From NCBI GenBank assembly GCA_009918425.1, contig RGEC01000033.1, positions 1-14,168 on the forward strand: a stretch of DNA of 14,168 nt, written 5' to 3'. Each line of letters opens with the position of its first letter. Within the stretch, counting starts at the first letter, position 1. Origin of the DNA: Bacteroidota bacterium. Lineage in GTDB: Bacteria > Bacteroidota > Bacteroidia > NS11-12g > UBA955. Position numbers and translations under genes: made by a program. Below, piece by piece: positions 7,586 to 12,849 of the stretch. The notes below the pieces were generated by a model. It searched no databases. It was not told the DNA's origin and saw only the letters and a list, made by a program, of their open reading frames with translations.

Positions 7586-8194
7586 ATGCGGTATCATTTT
7601 ATTTTTTATGCTTGTCTTTGTGTCATTTTATTAGGCTTCTTTAATTGTGCCAAGCATCCGTCCGATAAAGATCCGGCAATTCAACAAGAAAATAATGAGC
7701 CCGAAATCAGCGATGTAAAAAAATATATTAATGACAAGGGAATTAAGGCCCAATCCATTGTTGTGCTGATTGACAAATCTGAGAAAAAACTATATTTAAA
7801 GTATAACAACCGTGTATTGAAGTCTTATCCTGTCGCACTGGGTTCCACCAGCCTGGCAGATAAACGCATGCAGGGCGATAATCTTACTCCTGAAGGCGAT
7901 TTTTTAATTCAGTCAAAATATCCACACAATAGCTGGAAATATTTCATGTGGATCAATTACCCAACTGCCGAATCGAAAAGAAAACACTTGCAGGCAAAAA
8001 AAGACGGCCTTATTCCTCAGAATGCCAAAATTGGAGGAGAAATAGGTATTCACGGCGTGGTAGAAGGCAATGATTTTTTGGTAAGCAGTGGAATTCCATG
8101 GACAAAGGGATGCATATCCTTAAAAAATGCTGACGTTTCGGAATTATATGAAATTATTGGAACCGGGTCTACTTTAATCCGTATCCAAAAGTAG
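7586..8194 (+). CDS. YkuD-domain L,D-transpeptidase, probable lipoprotein
   Basis: 202 residues. YkuD enzymes form 3-3 cross-links in peptidoglycan or attach proteins to it, using a catalytic Cys in the periplasm. The N-terminus is a hydrophobic signal of about 20 residues followed by Cys21 (LLGFFNCAKH). Asn before the Cys is an unusual lipobox, so lipidation is likely but not certain. The catalytic domain spans about 55-201: IVVLIDKSEKKLYLK opens it, TPEGDFLI is at 101-108, and the active site has His156 in IGIHGV and Cys176 in WTKGCISLKN. The spacing of 20 residues between His and Cys fits the HGx(14-17)[ST]xGC pattern. It follows purN after 31 bp, and with the upstream transglycosylase makes a small peptidoglycan-remodelling group. 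No terminator is visible after it. Confidence 0.9.
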   Translation: MRYHFIFYACLCVILLGFFNCAKHPSDKDPAIQQENNEPEISDVKKYINDKGIKAQSIVVLIDKSEKKLYLKYNNRVLKSYPVALGSTSLADKRMQGDNLTPEGDFLIQSKYPHNSWKYFMWINYPTAESKRKHLQAKKDGLIPQNAKIGGEIGIHGVVEGNDFLVSSGIPWTKGCISLKNADVSELYEIIGTGSTLIRIQK

Positions 8195-8215
8195 CGCAGG
8201 TGTATAAACGGTGTA

Positions 8216-8244
8216 TTGACATTCATACCCGAATTGTTAATTTG
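8216..8244 (+). promoter_or_regulatory. Candidate promoter for the cystathionine enzyme gene, leaderless type
   Basis: TTG at 8216-8218 (in ATTGACA) is a plausible -33 element. TTAATTTG at 8237-8244, 18 bases on, matches TAnnTTTG at seven of eight positions. The box ends four bases before the ATG at 8249, so if the box lies at -11 to -4 the transcript would begin at about 8248 and have almost no leader. Confidence 0.4.
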
Positions 8245-8248
8245 CACC

Positions 8249-9394
8249 ATGCAAATCGAAACTAAGGTTTTACACGCGGGTATTGAACCCGATCCTACTA
8301 CCGGTGCTATCATGACCCCTATTTTTCAGACAAGTACCTACGTACAGGCAGCGCCCGGAGACCATAAAGGATATGAATATGCCAGAACCCAAAACCCTAC
8401 GCGCGATGTACTGCAAAAGAACCTGGCCGCGCTCGAGGGCATGAATTATGGTCTATGCTTCAGCACCGGAATGGGTGCAGTGGATGCATGTGTCAAACTA
8501 CTAAAACCTGGCGATGAGGTTATAAGCACAAACGACCTGTATGGCGGAACTTACCGTCTTTTCACCAAAGTATTTGAACCCTATGGAATTCGTTTTCACT
8601 TCGTAGACATGACCGATGCTGAAAATGTGAGAAAAGCCATAACCCCAAACACAAAAATGATATGGGCGGAAACGCCTACCAACCCGCTGCTTCGGATTAT
8701 AGATATTGAGGCTGTATGCAATATTGGCAAAAGTGCCGGTGCAATCGTGGTGGTAGACAACACATTTGCCAGCCCTTATTTACAAAACCCTGCACTATAC
8801 GGGGCTGATATCGTAATGCACAGCGCCACCAAATACATTAATGGCCATAGCGATGTAGTGCTGGGTGCATTATGCGTAAATAATTCTGAACTCAGAGACC
8901 GACTCGCCTTTATTCAAAACAGCTGCGGTGCCACACCCGGGCCACAGGACTGTTTTTTGGTATTGCGCGGCATAAAAACCCTGCACGTGCGTATGCAACG
9001 GCATTGTGAAAACGGCGCTGCCATTGCACACTGGCTAAAATCTCAACCAAAGGTTGGAACGGTTTACTGGCCGGGTTTTGAAGAACATCCCGGCCATGAA
9101 GTTGCCAAAAAACAGATGCGGGGTTTTGGTGGTATGATTTCATTTACCTTAAAAGATGACTCTGTAGAATCCGCTATAAAATTCCTGAAAAACACCCATC
9201 TTTTTTCACTGGCTGAAAGCCTTGGGGGTGTTGAAAGTCTGGTTGGGCATCCCGCCACCATGACCCACGCCAGCATTCCCAAAGAACAAAGGGAAGCCGC
9301 CGGTTTAAAAGATTCCCTTATTCGCCTCAGTGTTGGCATAGAACATATTGATGATTTAATCGAAGACCTGAATAAGGCACTACAGGCTGTTTAA
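8249..9394 (+). CDS. metB: Cystathionine gamma-synthase / gamma-lyase (Cys/Met metabolism PLP enzyme)
   Basis: 381 residues. Members use pyridoxal phosphate either to make cystathionine from an activated homoserine and cysteine (methionine synthesis) or to cleave cystathionine to cysteine. Visible family features are GYEYARTQNPTR (41-52) with the phosphate-contacting Tyr and Arg, FSTGMGAVDA, NDLYGGTYR with the stacking Tyr98, ETPTNP (141-146), VVVDNTFASPY with Asp170, and HSATKYINGHSD with the Schiff-base Lys195. The C-terminal LAESLGGVESL...MTHAS block is intact. Synthase and lyase cannot be separated safely by eye, so the symbol is provisional. An in-frame TTG at 8216 would add eleven residues, but ATG 8249 gives the standard MQIETKVLHAG beginning and sits just after a promoter-like box, so I prefer it. 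Confidence 0.9.
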   Translation: MQIETKVLHAGIEPDPTTGAIMTPIFQTSTYVQAAPGDHKGYEYARTQNPTRDVLQKNLAALEGMNYGLCFSTGMGAVDACVKLLKPGDEVISTNDLYGGTYRLFTKVFEPYGIRFHFVDMTDAENVRKAITPNTKMIWAETPTNPLLRIIDIEAVCNIGKSAGAIVVVDNTFASPYLQNPALYGADIVMHSATKYINGHSDVVLGALCVNNSELRDRLAFIQNSCGATPGPQDCFLVLRGIKTLHVRMQRHCENGAAIAHWLKSQPKVGTVYWPGFEEHPGHEVAKKQMRGFGGMISFTLKDDSVESAIKFLKNTHLFSLAESLGGVESLVGHPATMTHASIPKEQREAAGLKDSLIRLSVGIEHIDDLIEDLNKALQAV

Positions 9395-9459
9395 GTTGAT
9401 GAGCAAAGGTTTTCAAGCCTGATTCCCTCAAAACAATTCAGTCATAAAATGTAAATTCC

Positions 9460-9555
9460 GTCAGTCTATTGACGTATTTTATATTAATTCTGTCAGTCTA
9501 TTGACGTTTTTTACATTATTTTAGTCATTTTGTTGACTGTTTTAATGTTTTTTTA
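9460..9555 (+). repeat. Three 32-bp tandem units, each opening with the dyad GTCA-N6-TGAC
   Basis: Dyads lie at 9460-9473, 9492-9505 and 9524-9537, starting exactly 32 bp apart. In copies 1 and 2 the six-base centre is GTCTAT and the similarity extends on both sides (9455-9475 against 9487-9507, one mismatch, C/T, in 21). Copy 3 has centre TTTTGT and longer arms, AGTCA/TGACT; copy 1 has arms CGTCA/TGACG. The spacers are AT-rich and less conserved. A fourth, decayed unit can be aligned from 9556 (GTAACTTTGATG), which overlaps the -7 box. The 32-bp period is close to three turns of B-DNA, so the dyads would face the same side of the helix. The likely role is a phased operator or binding array for the gene that follows. 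The remainder of the 9395-9459 gap shows only a lone GTCA at 9441, out of phase. Confidence 0.8.
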
Positions 9556-9564
9556 GTAACTTTG
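9533..9564 (+). promoter_or_regulatory. Promoter of the ATPase gene, overlapping the third dyad
   Basis: TAACTTTG at 9557-9564 is an exact TAnnTTTG -7 element. TTG at 9533-9535, inside the right arm of the third dyad, lies 21 bases upstream and fits the -33 element. The -7 box ends four bases before the GTG at 9569, predicting a start site near 9568 and a leaderless message. A protein bound at the third dyad would cover the -33 element. A three-codon reading frame (ATG 9565 to TGA 9574-9576) overlaps the GTG start and is probably chance. Confidence 0.55.
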
Positions 9565-9568
9565 ATGT

Positions 9569-10696
9569 GTGTTTGACCGGAAATTATTGAAAATAATGGA
9601 AGACGGACTCAGCAAACAAAAAGTTTCGCTGCTGCTGGGGGCGCGTCGTGTAGGCAAAACCGAATTGCTTCAGACCCTGTATGGGAAAAAGATAAAAAAC
9701 ACGCTGTGGCTTAATGGAGAAGACAATGACACCCACATCCTTCTTGAGAACAGAACCTTAGCCAACTATCGTAAATTACTGGAAGGATACCGCCTACTGA
9801 TTATAGACGAAGCACAATTCATCCCAGATATTTCACGGAAAGTGAAGCTGATGATTGACAATATTAAACCATTGCATATCATCCTTACCGGATCATCTGC
9901 TTTTGACATTGAAAAAATGGGCAATCCGCTTGTGGGCAGAACGCTCAACTATCATTTATATCCGCTTACACAGATGGAATGGAAGCAAAAGGAAAACCGG
10001 CTGCAAACCCAACAAAATCTGGAAGACAGGCTTATACTGGGCAGTTACCCCGAAATAAGCCAGCTTAAAACACATAAGGAGAAAACCGACTATCTGCGAG
10101 AACTGGTCAATACTTACCTGCTAAAGGATATACTCATGTTTGAGCAGATAAACAACTCACAAAAACTGCGCGATTTGCTGGTGCTGCTGGCTCATCAGGT
10201 GGGAAACGAGGTATCCATGCAGGAACTTGGACAGCAACTGGGTATGAGCAAAAATACCGTAGAACGTTACCTGGATTTACTTACCAAAGTATTTGTAATC
10301 TACAGCCGCAGTGGCTACAGTGGCAACCTGCGAAAAGAAGTGGTCAAAGGCCGCAAATGGTATTTCACTGATAACGGAATCCGCAATGCCTTGATTGGAG
10401 ATTTCAGACCATTGGCTGTGCGCAGGGATGTTGGTGCACTTTGGGAACAGTATATACTCTCGGAGCGCAATAAGTTTCATGCATACAGCGGGCACAATCC
10501 TGAATGTTATTTCTGGAGAACCTACGACCAGCAAGAGATTGACCTTATAGAGATTGAAAACAAACAACTGACCGCTTTTGAATGCAAATGGAACGAAAAC
10601 AAATGCCGCATTCCTGTTGCTTTTGCCAAAGGATACCCCGGTGTGCCGTTTCACATTATCAATCAAAGAAATTATCTGGAATGGATTGGGGCATGA
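9569..10696 (+). CDS. AAA_14 / DUF4143 P-loop ATPase with nuclease-like C-terminal domain
   Basis: 375 residues from GTG 9569; ATG 9596 is an alternative that removes nine residues, including the RKLLKIM helix usual in the family. No earlier in-frame start is possible because a stop precedes it. Domains: a P-loop ATPase with Walker A GARRVGKT (24-31), Walker B LLIIDEAQ (76-83), and sensor-like ILTGSSA (105-111); a middle helical part with a predicted winged helix-turn-helix (VSMQELGQQLGMSKNTVERYL, about 215-235); and a C-terminal domain where EIDLIEIE (323-330) and FECKW (337-341) resemble the acidic and ExK parts of a PD-(D/E)xK nuclease fold. Such proteins are very common and patchily distributed in Bacteroidota; their function is not established. 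A TIGR02757 gene follows after 4 bp. The 32-bp repeat array lies directly upstream. It is not part of a recognised system here, so I assign no pathway. Confidence 0.88.
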   Translation: MFDRKLLKIMEDGLSKQKVSLLLGARRVGKTELLQTLYGKKIKNTLWLNGEDNDTHILLENRTLANYRKLLEGYRLLIIDEAQFIPDISRKVKLMIDNIKPLHIILTGSSAFDIEKMGNPLVGRTLNYHLYPLTQMEWKQKENRLQTQQNLEDRLILGSYPEISQLKTHKEKTDYLRELVNTYLLKDILMFEQINNSQKLRDLLVLLAHQVGNEVSMQELGQQLGMSKNTVERYLDLLTKVFVIYSRSGYSGNLRKEVVKGRKWYFTDNGIRNALIGDFRPLAVRRDVGALWEQYILSERNKFHAYSGHNPECYFWRTYDQQEIDLIEIENKQLTAFECKWNENKCRIPVAFAKGYPGVPFHIINQRNYLEWIGA

Positions 10697-10700
10697 GCAT

Positions 10701-11486
10701 ATGAATAAAAAAATGCTAAAACAGCTATTGGATGAGAAATATTTTCAGTTCAACGATTCATCCTTTATAGCCCCAGACCCCGTTTCAGTACCACATTGTT
10801 TCACCCAAAAACAGGATATTGAAATTGCCGGCCTTTTTGCAGCATTGCTCGCATGGGGAAATCGCACCACGATAATCAACAGTGCAAAACGCCTGATGAA
10901 GCTTATGGATGATAGTCCTCATGATTTCATCCTAAACCACGGCGAATGGGATCGGCAGCGCTTTGTAAAATGGGTTCACCGCACATTTCAGTTCTCTGAT
11001 TTATTGTACTTTCTGGAATTCCTCCAATATCACTACAAAAGCAACGAAAGCCTGGAATCTGCCTTTTCGGCAGGAATGAGCACGAAAGACAAAACCATTG
11101 AAAATGGGCTGATTCATTTTCACAATTACTTCTTCTCCCTTCCGCATCTGCCCCGCACGAAAAAGCACCTGCAAACACCCTTGAGAAAAAGTGCCTGCAA
11201 GCGGATTAACCTATTTCTGAGGTGGATGGTCAGATCCGATGAAAACGGTGTTGATTTTGGACTTTGGAAGCAAATTTCACCCTCCCAATTGATATGTCCG
11301 CTGGACGTGCACGTGCACAGGACTGCTACACAGCTTAAACTAATCACCCGCAAACAGGCCGACTGGCAAACGGCAATAGAGCTGACAGATTCACTGCGAA
11401 AGTTCGATCATACAGACCCGGTTAAATATGATTTTGCCTTGTTTGGCCTTGGCATGGAACAGGGTGGTAAAAAGTTGATAAAATGA
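10701..11486 (+). CDS. TIGR02757 / DUF2400 family protein
   Basis: 261 residues. I recognise the conserved family blocks but no function is established for them. They are DPVSVPHCFTQKQDIEIAG and LLAWGNRTTIINSAKRL in the N-terminal third; CKRINLFLRWMVRSDENGVD and FGLWKQISPSQLICPLDVHVH in the middle; and ADWQTAIELTDSLRKFDHTD followed by PVKYDFALFGLGMEQ at the end. The invariant Asp-Val-His and the lone Cys before it suggest a metal or active site, but that is inference. The protein is soluble, with no signal peptide. The frame is open upstream to 10578 within the ATPase gene; I chose ATG 10701, 4 bp after the ATPase stop, because the sequence before it is ATPase reading in another frame and this start gives the usual length. 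The tight spacing implies the gene is transcribed with the ATPase and would share its repeat-controlled promoter. Confidence 0.85.
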   Translation: MNKKMLKQLLDEKYFQFNDSSFIAPDPVSVPHCFTQKQDIEIAGLFAALLAWGNRTTIINSAKRLMKLMDDSPHDFILNHGEWDRQRFVKWVHRTFQFSDLLYFLEFLQYHYKSNESLESAFSAGMSTKDKTIENGLIHFHNYFFSLPHLPRTKKHLQTPLRKSACKRINLFLRWMVRSDENGVDFGLWKQISPSQLICPLDVHVHRTATQLKLITRKQADWQTAIELTDSLRKFDHTDPVKYDFALFGLGMEQGGKKLIK

Positions 11487-11511
11487 CGAAATGTCACCCC
11501 CATTGAGGTAT

Positions 11512-11519
11512 TATCTTTG
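11512..11519 (+). promoter_or_regulatory. -7 promoter element for thioredoxin
   Basis: TATCTTTG exactly matches TAnnTTTG. Transcription starting near 11523 would leave a leader of about 38 bases before the ATG at 11561. No clear TTG -33 element is present at normal spacing; the best is ATG at 11491-11493, 18 bases upstream. The position between two genes on the same strand supports a separate thioredoxin transcript. Confidence 0.5.
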
Positions 11520-11560
11520 GTACGGGATTTGAAAAACAATAATCACTAATTTTATATAAC

Positions 11561-11878
11561 ATGGCTGAAACTTTCACAAGCGGCAACTGGAATGAAAAAG
11601 TGCTGCAATCCGACAAACCCGTACTGGTTGACTTCTGGGCAGAATGGTGTGGCCCTTGCCGCATGATTGGCCCAATCGTTGAAGAAATTGCCAATGAATA
11701 CGATGGCAAAGCCGTAGTAGGCAAACTCAATGTAGATGAAAACGGCGATATCGCCGGAAACTACGGTATTCGCAGCATCCCTACCCTGCTGGTATTCAAA
11801 GGCGGGCAAATCGTTGATAAGGTCGTGGGAGCAGTTCCCAAACCTTCCATCACCCAAAAAATTGACGCAGTACTCTAA
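11561..11878 (+). CDS. trxA: Thioredoxin
   Basis: 105 residues, the normal length of a single-domain thioredoxin. It reduces protein disulfides in the cytoplasm through the Cys30-Cys33 pair in FWAEWCGPCRMIGP, and is itself reduced by thioredoxin reductase. Other fixed points are Asp24 in PVLVDFWA, the GKLNVDEN strand, and the cis-proline loop SIPTLLVFKGG. There is no signal peptide, so it is cytosolic rather than an envelope CcmG/ResA type. It has its own promoter-like box upstream and a strong hairpin terminator downstream, so it is probably a one-gene transcript with some read-in from the TIGR02757 gene, whose stop is 74 bp upstream and has no terminator. Confidence 0.97.
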   Translation: MAETFTSGNWNEKVLQSDKPVLVDFWAEWCGPCRMIGPIVEEIANEYDGKAVVGKLNVDENGDIAGNYGIRSIPTLLVFKGGQIVDKVVGAVPKPSITQKIDAVL

Positions 11879-11895
11879 GTGCATTGATTTTTCAT

Positions 11896-11923
11896 AAAAA
11901 GGTCGGTAATACCGGCCTTTTTT
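11896..11923 (+). terminator. Intrinsic terminator after thioredoxin
   Basis: An A-run (11896-11900) precedes the stem GGTCGG (11901-11906), loop TAATA, and return arm CCGGCC (11912-11917) with one T-G wobble, followed by six T (11918-11923). The A-run can extend the stem into the T-run, and the flanking A/T symmetry could let it act weakly in the other direction too. It lies 17 bp after the thioredoxin stop. Confidence 0.85.
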
Positions 11924-11925
11924 CG

Positions 11926-11933
11926 TATATTTG
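11926..11933 (+). promoter_or_regulatory. -7 promoter element for the DUF58 gene
   Basis: TATATTTG exactly matches TAnnTTTG and begins two bases after the T-run of the preceding terminator. It ends seven bases before the ATG at 11941, so the predicted leader is only about four bases. Its -33 region would lie inside the terminator hairpin, where no TTG is present. Confidence 0.45.
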
Positions 11934-11940
11934 ATAGACT

Positions 11941-12849
11941 ATGCTTCTGGAGGACATTCAGCAGTACCAAAACCTTGAACTGCTTGCTAAGCAAGTGGTA
12001 GAAGGCTTTATAACCGGTATGCATCGCAGTCCGTTTCATGGGTTCTCGGTCGAGTTTGCAGAACATCGCCCCTACAATCCCGGTGAAAGCACACGAAATA
12101 TAGACTGGAAGCTTTACGCCCGCACAGACCGAATTTATACCAAGCGTTTTGAGGAGGAAACCAATCTGAGATGCCGCATTGTGCTTGATCTATCGGGCAG
12201 TATGTTTTTCCCGGAGGCTAATCTGTCAAAAATTAAATTTTCCGTTTTAGCCGCCGCATCCATTTGCCACCTGCTTCAAAAACAGAGGGATGCTTTTGGC
12301 TTAACCACTTTTAGTGATTGTATCAAACAGCAAACACCTACACGAAGCAGCCGCGCTCATCTTCAGGAAATCCTGAACACACTTCAACCGATTTGGGATC
12401 TAAAAAAAGCTCCCGCACAATCTGAAGACACCCGGATTGCAAACAGCCTTGAACAAATTGCACTTACGCAGCACAGGCGAAGTCTGATTGTTGTTTTTAG
12501 TGATATGTTCGAAAATCAGGCAGATGACAGCCACATATGGCAAGCCATTCAACACTTAAAACATGGCAAAAACGAAGTAATAATCTTCCATATTCAGCAT
12601 GCCCCGCAAGAATTGCAGTTCGATTTTGACAACAGGCCAACACGGTTTATTGATACAGAATCCGGTGACCAAATATTGCTTAATCCTGCTGAAATAAAAA
12701 CTGCTTATTTACAGCAAATCACAGAAATGGATAAAAAAATCAAAAATCAATGTCTTCAATATAATGTTGATTTTTATCCTATCGATGCCTCCAAGGATTT
12801 TGGGCAGGTACTGTTGCCTTTCTATCTGAAAAGAATGAAAATGGCCTAG
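11941..12849 (+). CDS. DUF58-domain protein with von Willebrand A-like MIDAS
   Basis: 302 residues. The DUF58 signature is clear: RSPFHGFSVEFAEHRPYNPG (29-48) and TRNIDWKLYARTDRIYTKRF (51-70). It is followed by a von Willebrand A-like fold whose metal site is DLSGSM (Asp83, Ser85, Ser87), with LIVVFSDMFE supplying a further acidic residue. There are no membrane segments, so the protein is cytoplasmic. Characterised relatives usually work with a MoxR-type AAA ATPase encoded next door, in envelope-stress or protein-maturation roles; no MoxR gene is in this window, so the partner is unknown. The predicted promoter box is only seven bases upstream of ATG. The gene's TAG stop lies inside a CTAG palindrome that is also the stop of the convergent dihydroorotase gene. 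Confidence 0.9.
   Translation: MLLEDIQQYQNLELLAKQVVEGFITGMHRSPFHGFSVEFAEHRPYNPGESTRNIDWKLYARTDRIYTKRFEEETNLRCRIVLDLSGSMFFPEANLSKIKFSVLAAASICHLLQKQRDAFGLTTFSDCIKQQTPTRSSRAHLQEILNTLQPIWDLKKAPAQSEDTRIANSLEQIALTQHRRSLIVVFSDMFENQADDSHIWQAIQHLKHGKNEVIIFHIQHAPQELQFDFDNRPTRFIDTESGDQILLNPAEIKTAYLQQITEMDKKIKNQCLQYNVDFYPIDASKDFGQVLLPFYLKRMKMA

Noticed and set aside
9384..9420. AGGCT ... AGCCT as a terminator of the cystathionine gene
   Set aside because: Only five paired bases around a 27-base loop, starting inside the coding region and with no T-run after it.
9565..9576. Three-codon leader peptide (ATG TGT GTT TGA) overlapping the ATPase GTG start
   Set aside because: Too short to separate from chance, and the predicted transcript begins inside it.
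9428..9587. Tandem 32-bp units considered as a small CRISPR array
   Set aside because: The conserved part is only about 14-21 bp, the spacers are short, AT-rich and partly similar to one another, and no cas gene is nearby.
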